A stretch of 64,000 nucleotides of DNA from the NCBI RefSeq assembly GCF_000255705.1, contig NZ_JH636444.1:26980-90979 (forward strand). Reading direction: 5' to 3'. Below the pieces are notes generated by a model. It had not been told where the DNA came from, made no database searches, and saw nothing but the letters and a program-made list of their open reading frames with translations. Below, in pieces: positions 42,557 through 51,668 of this stretch (the first letter of the stretch is position 1; every line of letters begins with the position of its first letter). Both the position numbers and the translations under genes were made by a program. The DNA is from Zavarzinella formosa DSM 19928 (GTDB lineage Bacteria > Planctomycetota > Planctomycetia > Gemmatales > Gemmataceae).

Positions 42557-43858
42557 TTACGCAACCAATTCCTTGATCGCTTCGGTTCCCGGCTCGACCA
42601 GCGGCACGGGTCGGGAGCCGAGATAATAGTTTTTGTGCGGGTTGATGCCGAGGGCCGAGTAGATGGTGGCATACAACTTGGCCGCGTCTGCTTCGCCTTC
42701 GACGACTTTGTTCCCGTTCGCGTCCGTCTTGCCGTAAGCCACACCGCCTTTGATGCCGCCGCCGGTGATCGAGCAGGACCAGGCCGAGGCGAAGTGATCG
42801 CGGCCAAGGCTGGAGTTGATGCCCGGTGTCCGGCCGAATTCGGCGAGGGTGACGATCATCGTGTTTTCAAGCAATCCCCGGTCCTTGAGATCGTCGATCA
42901 GGGCCGCCATCACATGGTCCAGTTCGGGAACCATTTCTTGGTGCGTTTCAAAGTTTTGGCCGTGGCTGTCCCACCACGCGCGGGCCACTCGGATGAACGG
43001 CACGCCAGCCTCGGCCAATCGCCGGGCGATCAGGGCTTGTTCGCCGAATTGCGAACGGCCGTACAGATCTCGGGTTTTGGCCGACTCTTGTGACACGTCG
43101 AACAGCTTTTCGCTGGCCATCAGACCGCGAACCCGTTGATAAGCTTCGTTATGGCTTCCCAACACCTTGTTTGGTCGGCCTTGCGAAAATTGCTTGCTCA
43201 TCAACTCGCGGAGGTCGGCCCGCTGAACGTGGTCCAGTTCCGAGATACCGTCCAACTTGCGGATGTCCGGCGGTTGGTTGTTCGTGGTGAGTTCCATCGG
43301 GGCGTAACGACTGCCGAGGAAGCCCGAATCGCCGGCCATGCGGCCTTCGGTCTGCGTGTAGAAGGTCACGTAGTCGGGAACCTTGCTGTCGGCCCGGCCC
43401 ATTTCCTTGGCCATCACGGCCCCGAGATCCGGGTATTTCACGACGGCCTCGTCACGACGGCCCCGCATCATCAGTTTGGCCGCGCCGCCGTGGTCGCCGT
43501 TCTTGGTGTTCAGCGAGCGGATGATGCAGGTGTGCTGCATCCGGGCGGCGAGTTTCGGCATCAGTTCCGAGATGTGAACACCTGGCACGGCCGTTTGGAT
43601 GGACCGGAACGGTCCGCCCGTTGGCGCGCCCGGTTTCGGGTCGAAGGTTTCCAACTGGCTGGAACCGCCGGCGAGCCAGAGCATGATCACCCGCTTCTGG
43701 TCTTTCTTCAGTTCCCCGGCCAAGGCTGAATTGGAGAGAGCGTCCAATCCGGTCATGTCGGCAAAGGCCGAGACCCCGGCGGCGGCCGAGAGTCCCAAGA
43801 AGCCCCGGCGATTCAGGCGGTGATCGTTCGATCCGCAGAAGGTGGATTTCGTGTTCAT
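42557..43858 (-). CDS. DUF1501 protein with Tat signal, module 1
   Basis: A 433-residue exported protein of the DUF1501 family, related to alkaline phosphatase/sulfatase-type folds and found in large numbers in planctomycetes. The N-terminus has a twin-arginine motif (LNRRGFLGLSAAAGVSAFAD), so it should be exported folded. Family motifs are VIMLWLAGGSSQLETFDPKP, GAPTGGPFRSIQT, SLNTKNGDHGG, DLGAVMAKEMGR and VTLAEFGRTPGINSSLGRDH. I start at 43858; a longer frame upstream lacks these traits. It follows the DUF1549 gene by 34 bases. Confidence 0.92.
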   Translation of the reverse strand: MNTKSTFCGSNDHRLNRRGFLGLSAAAGVSAFADMTGLDALSNSALAGELKKDQKRVIMLWLAGGSSQLETFDPKPGAPTGGPFRSIQTAVPGVHISELMPKLAARMQHTCIIRSLNTKNGDHGGAAKLMMRGRRDEAVVKYPDLGAVMAKEMGRADSKVPDYVTFYTQTEGRMAGDSGFLGSRYAPMELTTNNQPPDIRKLDGISELDHVQRADLRELMSKQFSQGRPNKVLGSHNEAYQRVRGLMASEKLFDVSQESAKTRDLYGRSQFGEQALIARRLAEAGVPFIRVARAWWDSHGQNFETHQEMVPELDHVMAALIDDLKDRGLLENTMIVTLAEFGRTPGINSSLGRDHFASAWSCSITGGGIKGGVAYGKTDANGNKVVEGEADAAKLYATIYSALGINPHKNYYLGSRPVPLVEPGTEAIKELVA

Positions 43859-43892
43859 CGGAAAATCTCGTCTCGGAAGGCCCGGGGTGGGA

Positions 43893-45506
43893 TCAATAAT
43901 TGAATCGGAACTCGGCGCCACTGAGCAGACTCCAAAGAATCTGGCGCTGGGCATCAGCCGAGCGGTCGGTGCGGCGTTGCAGATATTCGGTCAGCAGTTT
44001 CTTTTCATCCGGCGTGGCCGGGCGGCAAAGCGTCGAGGAAATCATCAGTTCGACAGCCTGGGTTGGGTCTTTGATGGTCTTCAGTTTGCCGATCAAGCGG
44101 TCGCCGCCATCGTTGAGGAATTCTTTTTCCACGCGATCGCTGTTGCTGAACAGCAGGGCCTCGGAGACGCCGATTTGGAAATCATCCGTCGGGGCGGCGA
44201 TGTTCCCGGCGAATCCGCGAGCCGAGTTTTCAATTGATTCGAGCCGCTTTTCAACATCCTCCGGCTTGCCCTCGAAGGTCGCCGGATCGGCGACGGCCAC
44301 TCGCATCGACGCGGCCAGTTGCATCGGCGTCAGCGGTTTCAACTGGGCCACGGCAAAGACGCCGGGGGCGGGGGGGATGTCCCCGGTCCACTTGCTCGAC
44401 CGGCTATAGGTCTTGCTCAGGACGATGCCCCGGATCATCCGGCGAAGATCGTACTGATGGTTGGCCATGTCGCGGCCGAGCCATTGCAGCAATTCGGGGT
44501 GGCTCGCCGGGTTTTCGCTGTGCATTTGGTCGAGCGGCATCACCAAACCGTAGCCAAGGAAACGATGCCAGAGGCGGTTGCTGATCGCCTTGGAGAAGAA
44601 GACCGCTTCTTCGGTTTGCAGGGCGATTTCGACCAGCTTGGCTCTCGCGCTGAAGCTTGGAGGCGGAGGCGATTTCTTGTCTTTCTTTGCTTGCTCGAAC
44701 TTCTGGCGTTCTTTGATTTCCTCTTCTTTGGTCTGCTCTTTCCGGGCCGGCGGGTTGAAGGTTTTGCCGGTGAGGAACATCATCTTGGCTGTTTTTTCCG
44801 GCCCTTTGGTCGGTTTGAATTTCACGGTGGCGTCATCGCGCTCGGCCAAGAAGCCGCCGTTGTCGAAACTGCGGGCGAAAAACGATTTCATGCCGAAGAA
44901 GTGATCTTGTTTCCAATCCTGCACCAACGGGTGGTCATGACATTGGGCGCATGACACGTTGACGCCGAAAAAGGTGACGCTGACATCATTGGTCACGCGG
45001 TCGAGATCGGTGATCCGGGTTTTGAGGTATTCCCCGGAGCCTTTGGTGGCCGCGTCGTCATCGTTCGGGACGAGCAGTTCGCGGAAGATCACATCCCAAG
45101 ACTTGTTGGACCCGAGGGCTTTGACGAGATAGTCCCTGATTCCGGATGTTCTGGATGACGGGCCGGAGATCATGGCGTCGAACTGATTCGCCTGATGACG
45201 CACGAACGCCCCGGAGGCCATCAAGCGGTCCACCAGTTGTTCGCGTTTCTTGGCGTCTTTGGATTCGACGAACGCCTTGCTTTCGGCCGGGGTGGGAATC
45301 CGGCCGACCAGATCGAGCGTCAGACGGCGAATGAGTGTGTAATCGTCGGCTTGGTCAACGGCTTTGGATTTCGAGGTGGCCAGCCGGGCATCAATGTAAT
45401 GATCGATCACCGATTCAATCGGACGATCCGGCGGCAACAGATCGGCGGCAACCGTGAAGGAGGGCAGAATGGTTGCCAGCAACAGAACCAAGCGGTTAGG
45501 CCGCAT
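43893..45506 (-). CDS. DUF1549/DUF1553 cytochrome-c-like exported protein, module 1
   Basis: A 537-residue exported protein. Signal peptide RLVLLLATILPSFTVA is followed by the DUF1549 region (RRLTLDLVGRIPTPAESKAF), a CxxCH haem-type site (CAQCHDHP) about residue 190, and the DUF1553 part (ISNRLWHRFLGYGLV, NPASHPELLQWL). Role in electron transfer or in the breakdown of surface sulfated glycans is often suggested for the family but not established. I chose the ATG at 45506 since GAGG lies seven bases before it; an ATG at 45518 gives four more residues. It starts the second module and comes 198 bases after a WD40 gene. Confidence 0.88.
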   Translation of the reverse strand: MRPNRLVLLLATILPSFTVAADLLPPDRPIESVIDHYIDARLATSKSKAVDQADDYTLIRRLTLDLVGRIPTPAESKAFVESKDAKKREQLVDRLMASGAFVRHQANQFDAMISGPSSRTSGIRDYLVKALGSNKSWDVIFRELLVPNDDDAATKGSGEYLKTRITDLDRVTNDVSVTFFGVNVSCAQCHDHPLVQDWKQDHFFGMKSFFARSFDNGGFLAERDDATVKFKPTKGPEKTAKMMFLTGKTFNPPARKEQTKEEEIKERQKFEQAKKDKKSPPPPSFSARAKLVEIALQTEEAVFFSKAISNRLWHRFLGYGLVMPLDQMHSENPASHPELLQWLGRDMANHQYDLRRMIRGIVLSKTYSRSSKWTGDIPPAPGVFAVAQLKPLTPMQLAASMRVAVADPATFEGKPEDVEKRLESIENSARGFAGNIAAPTDDFQIGVSEALLFSNSDRVEKEFLNDGGDRLIGKLKTIKDPTQAVELMISSTLCRPATPDEKKLLTEYLQRRTDRSADAQRQILWSLLSGAEFRFNY

Positions 45507-45704
45507 GGAGAACCTCATGACACGTTCGGAGACAATTCCGTGGCGCGGAATCGGAAGACGGATGTTCAGGCAGGCGGTCCGTCAGGTAGGTGTTGAGATT
45601 ATCGGTCAAGTGACAAACGAAAGCAAGCATTTTCCGACAAGTGTTTCGACGAAATCGGTTGGCAATGCCTTGCGGGTTGCTTTTCACCCCGCGCATCAAG
45701 CCTG

Positions 45705-46766
45705 TCATCCCACAAACTCAAATCCATGCAGCGGGGAAGTGTTCGCCGGGTATTCCTTGTCCTTGCCAAGCTGTCGGCCGTTGCCGGAACTGTTGGCGTT
45801 GGTCGCCGACACAAACAAGCGTTTGCCGTCCGGGTGAATCGCCAGCGAATGGGCATTCGGGACCGGGTATGACTGGAACGGTTGCGCTTCGCCGGGTTTC
45901 AAGAAGATCAATTTACCCTGGCCGGGTTGGCCGCTGGTCACGGCCATGAGGAAACCATCGGGGTTCCAGTGCATGTCGAGGACGTAGCCATCCGCTTCGT
46001 TGGTCGTCTTGTGATTCATTTTGGCCTGACCGCTGACCCAGTCGAAACCGATCACCAAGTTGAAACCTTGCACGAAGCCGCCGCTCTTGGGCTGACAGCC
46101 GCCCGCGAAGAGCATGGACGCATCGGCATTCCATGCGAAGCAACGCACTCCGCCGACATCCTGAAGGCGATCATGCAGGAACATCTGTTTGGCGTTGAGT
46201 TCCCGTTTTAACTTTCCGGTTGAATGATCCCATTCTTTGATGAGGCCATGCAAGTCGCCGGTGATGAGGCTGAGGCCCGAAGGGTGGAACGTCATCGCCA
46301 GAACGTCGTCACCGGCTTCCCATCGCCGGATTTCCTTGCCGGTGGCAGGATCAGTCAGACGGATGATGTTGTCCCGCCCAGCTGTCGCCAGAAACTCCGC
46401 TTTGGGGTGAATAGCCATCGCATGAATCCATGTGGAATGAGCGTCGGCCACAGACCAGAGGGGTTTCGTTTGAACGGGATCGGCTGACCAAGCGTTGACG
46501 CGACCCCATGAGTCGGCACTGAAAAAACGCTCCCCCTTTGAATCGAAGGCAACACATTGAACCCAAGCATTATGACCCGCCAGCGGTGGCAAGTCGGTCA
46601 GTTCGGCGGGGGTCACTTTCCAGCGACGAATGCCCCCCTCGAACGTGCCGGCGACCAGCATGTCCCCCTTCGGGGAATACTCGATGCCGCACAATTGCTG
46701 GCTGACCGGGATTGGTTTGGCGGCCTTGAGCGTTCCCTTGGCCGGGGCGGGAGTGGTTGGCGGCAT
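45705..46766 (-). CDS. WD40 repeat protein, module 2
   Basis: A 353-residue beta-propeller without signal peptide. Repeats include CGIEYSPKGDMLVAGTFEGG then IRRWKV, VQCVAFDSKGERFFSADSW, IHAMAIHPKAEFLATAGRDN then IIRLTD and TFHPSGLSLITGDLHGLIKE then WDHSTG. It follows the DUF1501 gene of the same module by 15 bases and is probably translated with it. Its counterpart is at 41414-42415. It may act as a cytoplasmic scaffold or sensor; nothing in the sequence decides this. Confidence 0.86.
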   Translation of the reverse strand: MPPTTPAPAKGTLKAAKPIPVSQQLCGIEYSPKGDMLVAGTFEGGIRRWKVTPAELTDLPPLAGHNAWVQCVAFDSKGERFFSADSWGRVNAWSADPVQTKPLWSVADAHSTWIHAMAIHPKAEFLATAGRDNIIRLTDPATGKEIRRWEAGDDVLAMTFHPSGLSLITGDLHGLIKEWDHSTGKLKRELNAKQMFLHDRLQDVGGVRCFAWNADASMLFAGGCQPKSGGFVQGFNLVIGFDWVSGQAKMNHKTTNEADGYVLDMHWNPDGFLMAVTSGQPGQGKLIFLKPGEAQPFQSYPVPNAHSLAIHPDGKRLFVSATNANSSGNGRQLGKDKEYPANTSPLHGFEFVG

Positions 46767-46781
46767 GTGGGGTTTCTCGGG

Positions 46782-48062
46782 TCAGGCCAGTGCTTCGGTG
46801 AGAGGTTTGCAACCTTCGTGGGCGATGGGGAGCGGTTGTCCTTCGTTGTCGTATTCCGTCTTTTTCGGGTCGATGCCCAAGGCCCGGAACCACGTGTGGA
46901 AGAGGTGGCCGATGTCGTGTTCGTCGGTGGCCACAAAGGTTCCTTTGTCGTTCGTCTTGCCGACCACGGCCCCCTTTTTGATGCCCGTCCCCCCCATCGC
47001 GAGGGACCATGCCTCGGGCCAATGGTCCCGGCCCAAGTGCCCGTTGATGCGGGGCGTCCGGCCAAATTCGGACATGGCGATCACCAGTGTATGCTCTAAC
47101 ATGCCCCGTTCGTGGAGATCGGAAATCATCGCGGCAAAGGCTTGGTCAAATTGCGGAACCAAGCTGCCTTGCCCGTTGAAGTTGTCCCCGTGGGTGTCCC
47201 ATCCAAAGGAAGAGACTTTCACGAACGTGACCCCGGCCTCCAGCATTCGCCGGGCGATCAGCATGTGGCGGCCGATCTCATGCTTGCCGTAGCGTTCCAC
47301 ATCCTTGGGGGAATAAGTGGAGATGTCGAACAAATCACGCCGCTTTTGAAGCTGGGCGGCCATGTTGAAGACGTATCGGGTCGCCTCCATCGTGTTCGTT
47401 CGACGGTTCTCGGCGTAGCGTTGATCGACCAGATTTCGCAACTCGTTCCGTTCGTTGTCCTCTTCGGCGGTCATCGTCTCCGGTCGCAACAGGTTGTCCG
47501 GGGCCTTGCCGTCGCCGAGGGCCAAGGCGCCGAATTTTGGGCCAAGAAACCCGGCGTCTTTGGGCATGAAACCGCCGCTCAGCGGTTTCACATGGATGTA
47601 AGGGGGAAGTCCGCTATCGCCCGAACCAAGGAGTTTGGCGACAGCCGAGCCGAAGTAAGGATAAGTCACGCCGCGATTTTTGGGGTCGCCGCGTTGGATG
47701 CGCTCCACCCCGGCCGAGTGAGAGTTGTCCTGGGTGCAAAGGCTGCGCACCAAGGCCAAATGATGCATCTGTTTCGCGGAATTCGGCAGCAATTCCGAGA
47801 TGTGGATGCCGGGCACGCTGGTGGGAATCGCCCGGAAGGGACCGCCAAACGGGGTGTTTGGTTTTGGGTCCCAACTTTCTAGCTGGCTGAGGCCGCCATC
47901 CAGCCAGACGAACAAAACCTGTTTGCCTTTCTTCTTCGCTTCGGCCGCAATGGTCAACGGATTGACCGCCAGTGCGGAAGCCCCGGCGAGAGCGGTGGCC
48001 CCAAGCCATTGACGGCGGGAAAGCAAATGATCGCGGGGCGTGCATAACGGTGAGCGGGCCAC
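46782..48062 (-). CDS. DUF1501 protein with Tat signal, module 2
   Basis: A 426-residue DUF1501 protein and paralogue of the one at 42557-43858. The twin-arginine motif is LLSRRQWLGATALAGASALA. Family motifs are VLFVWLDGGLSQLESWDPKP, NTPFGGPFRAIPTSVPGIHI, SLCTQDNSHSAG, SSFGWDTHGDNFNGQ and IAMSEFGRTPRINGHLGRDH. It lies 14 bases after the DUF1549 gene and 15 before the WD40 gene, which makes the three a clear operon. Confidence 0.93.
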   Translation of the reverse strand: MARSPLCTPRDHLLSRRQWLGATALAGASALAVNPLTIAAEAKKKGKQVLFVWLDGGLSQLESWDPKPNTPFGGPFRAIPTSVPGIHISELLPNSAKQMHHLALVRSLCTQDNSHSAGVERIQRGDPKNRGVTYPYFGSAVAKLLGSGDSGLPPYIHVKPLSGGFMPKDAGFLGPKFGALALGDGKAPDNLLRPETMTAEEDNERNELRNLVDQRYAENRRTNTMEATRYVFNMAAQLQKRRDLFDISTYSPKDVERYGKHEIGRHMLIARRMLEAGVTFVKVSSFGWDTHGDNFNGQGSLVPQFDQAFAAMISDLHERGMLEHTLVIAMSEFGRTPRINGHLGRDHWPEAWSLAMGGTGIKKGAVVGKTNDKGTFVATDEHDIGHLFHTWFRALGIDPKKTEYDNEGQPLPIAHEGCKPLTEALA

Positions 48063-48076
48063 GGATTACTCCCGGA

Positions 48077-49636
48077 TCAGTGATTGATGCCGAATTCGGT
48101 GGAAGCCAGCAATGCCCAGACCAGTCGGCTCACAGCTTCCGCTTTCTTGGCTTCATGCTTCTTCACATAGGCGTTGACCGTCTGACGCTCCGCATCGGTC
48201 GGTTTGCGTGAAAGCACGGTGAGATAAACCTCATCGGCTAATTCGCCTTCGGGCTTCTTCGAGAGTTGATCCACGACATTGCCGGGTTGCGGGGCCAGCC
48301 AACCGAGAACGAGCGGATCGTTCAGCAGGAACAACGCCCCCTTGAGCATCGGCGAGATTTCATCCTCCGGTTCACGGGGGGCGTTGGCGTAAGCCTTCAT
48401 GATCTTGGTCTTGGCAGCCGGGTCGGCTTTCACGTTCAGGGCCGTTTGAAACGAGGCGATCAACTGCTCGGCCGAGAGACGCTTTTCAAGCGAGGTCACA
48501 AAGAGTTGTGGCTCAGCCTTGGCGACACCCTCCGGGAGTTTGCCGGAGCGTTGGTAGGTTTGCGAACGAGTGATTTCGGTGATCAACCATTTGATGTCGT
48601 AACCGTGGGCGACGAATTCATCGGCAAGCAACGCCAGCAATTCCGGGTGCGACGGGGGATTGCCCGCATGGTGCAAATCCAGCGGGTGAACGATGCCCCG
48701 GCCGAGCAGCAAGAACCAAATCCGGTTGGTGATGTTGCGGGCGAAGTCCGGCGATTCTTTTGACGGCACTTGCTCCGACAGCAACGTCAGCGGGCTGAAT
48801 TTCAGTTGTCCGGGGCTTTTGGCTTTGGGGTCCGGGGCTTTGGCGTATTCCTCCCCCTTCTTGAACACGACTACTTCCAGTTCCTTGCCACCCGGCAAAC
48901 CGGGGCCGGTTTCCTTGGGGATCTTCTTGAAAACGGACATGAACGGAACTTTGCCGGGCATGGGTTTCTCACCCACAACAGCGGTCTTCTCGTCGTTCAG
49001 GAACGCATTCTGCACGAAGGCGAACAGCCCCTTGAAATCCTTCTGCTTGTATTCCTCAATGAACAGGTGATCGTGACACTCGGCGCACCGCAAATCTTTG
49101 CCAAGGAACAACCGGCCAATATCGCGGGTGAGGGCCGAATAATCGACCGTCTGCTGGCCGTAATGTTCCAACCGCTTGGACATGAAGAAACTGGAACCTT
49201 TCGTCTCCGGGTTGCTTCCGTCTGCCCGGAGGATTTCCTTCGCAATCTGGTTCCAAGGCTTGTTCTTTTTGAACGACTCCAGCAGGTAGGCCGACCAGTC
49301 CGCGTGGTCGCCAAGGCGTTCCATGAACATCACATGAAATTGCTCGCTCATGCGAGTCGGGAAGTCCGGGCCGTTGAGCAAATCATCGATCAATTTCGAG
49401 CGTTTCGTCGGTGAGGCATCCGCCAGAAACCGGGCGGTCTCATCCCTCGCGGGAATGCGTCCGGCGAGATCGAGATAGATGCGTCGCAAGAATTCCGCAT
49501 TGTCCGAAAGGTTTGAGAACTTGGCGTTGGATGCCTTTGCGGAGATGAGCTGGTCAATCCGTGCGGACAGCGGTTCGGCCGCAAACGGCGCGGCGGGAAA
49601 GGCAAGCAGGAGGGTGAGAACCAAGTGGCGAGGCAT
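48077..49636 (-). CDS. DUF1549/DUF1553 cytochrome-c-like exported protein, module 2
   Basis: A 519-residue exported protein with signal peptide LVLTLLLAFPAAPFAA. The DUF1549 part has FLRRIYLDLAGRIPARDETA, the haem-type CxxCH site is CAECHDH near residue 181, and DUF1553 follows (NITNRIWFLLLGRGIVHPLD, NPPSHPELLALLAD). It is the first gene of the upstream module and a paralogue of the protein at 43893-45506. Divergent from the BBP7 barrel gene with about 265 bases between, which must hold both promoters. Confidence 0.92.
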   Translation of the reverse strand: MPRHLVLTLLLAFPAAPFAAEPLSARIDQLISAKASNAKFSNLSDNAEFLRRIYLDLAGRIPARDETARFLADASPTKRSKLIDDLLNGPDFPTRMSEQFHVMFMERLGDHADWSAYLLESFKKNKPWNQIAKEILRADGSNPETKGSSFFMSKRLEHYGQQTVDYSALTRDIGRLFLGKDLRCAECHDHLFIEEYKQKDFKGLFAFVQNAFLNDEKTAVVGEKPMPGKVPFMSVFKKIPKETGPGLPGGKELEVVVFKKGEEYAKAPDPKAKSPGQLKFSPLTLLSEQVPSKESPDFARNITNRIWFLLLGRGIVHPLDLHHAGNPPSHPELLALLADEFVAHGYDIKWLITEITRSQTYQRSGKLPEGVAKAEPQLFVTSLEKRLSAEQLIASFQTALNVKADPAAKTKIMKAYANAPREPEDEISPMLKGALFLLNDPLVLGWLAPQPGNVVDQLSKKPEGELADEVYLTVLSRKPTDAERQTVNAYVKKHEAKKAEAVSRLVWALLASTEFGINH

Positions 49637-49901
49637 GGAAGGCGTTCCGACCGGGGTATCGGCGGGTGTCAGGCAGGTGAGGAAAGATTAACCCATTTTG
49701 GCTGACGGGGGAAGCGAGAAACGGCCGGTTCCCAAAGATTCGTGCTGTGCCGGTTCTTCTCGATTTGAAAAAGAGACCGGAAGCGCCGGGTTTCCTCATG
49801 ATGCGGGTTAAACCTGCCGATTTGGTAAGAGAGAAGCATACGATGCCCGCACACAAAGCTGGGACGAAGCCGTCATCCGCGACGGCCAACGGAGTTGGAA
49901 C

Positions 49902-51410
49902 ATGCGAAAACGGATTCTCGGTTCACTCGCCGTGGTCGCGGCCGGCGCCGGGTTGTCGTTCGGCCAAGGTCCGCCACCGGGCGCTATGCCCGGACCGGGA
50001 CAAGGCCCGATGATGATGCCCGGACAAGGGCCTGGACCGGGCGCCATGATGAGCCCCGGCGGACCCGGCGGCTATCCCGGACCGGGTCCGGGCGGACCTG
50101 GCGGTTATCCCATGCCGGGACCGGGCGGCCCCGACAGTGGCCTGATGCTTCGCAACGGCCAGCAAATCATCCCGCCGCCGATGGTCGGGAGTTCATTGAG
50201 TCCGGCCGAATTCGGCCCTCCTGGCCTTAGCCCCGACATGCGAGGACCCGGAGAAGGTGGATTTGGCGGTCGCGGCAGCGGCCTGGGGGCTTGGGAACAG
50301 CCCGGCCCGCCTACTTTCTGGGTTGGTTTCGATTATCTGATGTGGTGGCAGAAGTCCCAACCACTGGAATCAGCCTTGGTGACCACGAGCAGCGCGGGCA
50401 GCGCGGGCGTGGTGGGCAGCCCATCAACCACAAGCGTGCTCGGGAGTGGTTCGTTGAGCGTGGGCCGGATCAATGGCTTGCGGCAATGGTTCGGGTTTTA
50501 CACGGACGAAGAACGACGCAACGGGATGGAGTTTACTTGGTTTTTGATGGAAAACCGCTCCTTCGGCCAAAACTTTCAATCCTCCACCGCGGGATTGCCG
50601 CTTTATGCAATCCCTTTCCGGGATGCAACGACCGGCAATGCCGGGTCCTATGTGATTAGTTCGCCGTTGAGCCAGGTTGGGGGGATACAATTCGCCACCC
50701 AAAGCCAGGCGTACAACATCGAAGGCAATTGCATTCTCAACCTGTATCGGGGTGACGAGGGTTCTGGCAACGGAATTGACTTTCTGGTCGGGATGCGGTT
50801 TTTCGACCTTCAAGAAAGCATGAGTTTGGACACACGGACCACGAATTACCCCGGCGTGACCCTGCCGTTCTCGGGGTTGACGGTGGGGGCGGCCAATCCG
50901 GTTGGGATTACGACCTCTGACCGCGTCCGGTCGTTCAACGAGTTCTATGGCTTGAACTTGGGTCTCCGCGGGGATCACAATTATGGCCGTATCTATTGGG
51001 GTTGGACAGCCAAGTTCGCCGCCGGTTACATGAACTCCTACACGGATGTGATGGGATCATCGACCTTGAACAATCTTGGCGTCGCCTCCACGGCCGCCGG
51101 GGGACGGTTCTTTGACGCCGCAGATATCGGTCGGCACAAGGACGGCGACTTTGCCTTTATCCCGGAAGGCGGCCTGAATCTCGGTTATCAGCTCACGCCG
51201 AAGGTGCGTCTGCAAATGGGCTACACCTTCATGTATGTCAGCCGGGTGATTCGGCCAGGATCGTCTTTTGACCAGAGTATCAATAATCGAGCGTTGCCGA
51301 CTGACCCGAACTATGGCCTCGCTCCGTCGGCGGCTTACAACCGCGATCTGACGAAGAACACGGATTATTTCCTTCAGGGGATCAATTTCGGATTGCAGTT
51401 CGGTTTCTAA
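49902..51410 (+). CDS. BBP7-family outer-membrane beta-barrel protein
   Basis: A 502-residue outer-membrane protein typical of planctomycetes. It has a signal peptide (MRKRILGSLAVVAAGAGLSFG), then a Gly/Pro/Met-rich low-complexity region (about residues 24-85) built of MPGQGPGPG and GGPGGYPGPG type repeats. The barrel part starts at about 130 with FWVGFDYLMWWQKSQPLES, has alternating strands such as FGFYTDEERRNGMEFTWFL, RIYWGWTAKFAAGYMNSYTD and LGYQLTPKVRLQMGYTFMY, and ends in the outer-membrane signature FGLQFGF with a terminal phenylalanine. Function unknown. A GC-rich palindrome follows. Confidence 0.88.
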   Translation: MRKRILGSLAVVAAGAGLSFGQGPPPGAMPGPGQGPMMMPGQGPGPGAMMSPGGPGGYPGPGPGGPGGYPMPGPGGPDSGLMLRNGQQIIPPPMVGSSLSPAEFGPPGLSPDMRGPGEGGFGGRGSGLGAWEQPGPPTFWVGFDYLMWWQKSQPLESALVTTSSAGSAGVVGSPSTTSVLGSGSLSVGRINGLRQWFGFYTDEERRNGMEFTWFLMENRSFGQNFQSSTAGLPLYAIPFRDATTGNAGSYVISSPLSQVGGIQFATQSQAYNIEGNCILNLYRGDEGSGNGIDFLVGMRFFDLQESMSLDTRTTNYPGVTLPFSGLTVGAANPVGITTSDRVRSFNEFYGLNLGLRGDHNYGRIYWGWTAKFAAGYMNSYTDVMGSSTLNNLGVASTAAGGRFFDAADIGRHKDGDFAFIPEGGLNLGYQLTPKVRLQMGYTFMYVSRVIRPGSSFDQSINNRALPTDPNYGLAPSAAYNRDLTKNTDYFLQGINFGLQFGF

Positions 51411-51434
51411 TCATCCATCCGGATTGTTTCTCTG

Positions 51435-51462
51435 CGACGCCCGGCCAATTGGCCGGGCGTCG
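51435..51462 (+). terminator. Palindrome after the BBP7 gene
   Basis: A perfect 28-base palindrome (cgacgcccggccaattggccgggcgtcg, arms of 12 with a central aatt) stands 25 bases after the BBP7 stop. No T-run follows. It likely ends the BBP7 transcript and protects its 3' end. Confidence 0.5.
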
Positions 51463-51668
51463 TGCGTTGACCGGGCGTGTTTGCCGCAATTCCAACAGAG
51501 GCGAGACAATCCCGTAAGATATCCCGAGCGTTGCGGAAGCGCGTTGTGTGTTCAATTGTCCACTCACCGGACAACAAACACATGCCCGGCCTTGTCGCCG
51601 GGCTTGCGATACCCGGTTCCCAATTATCTTGGGATCGGTTCGTGCCTCCGCTGGTTCCCTCCCGGAAA

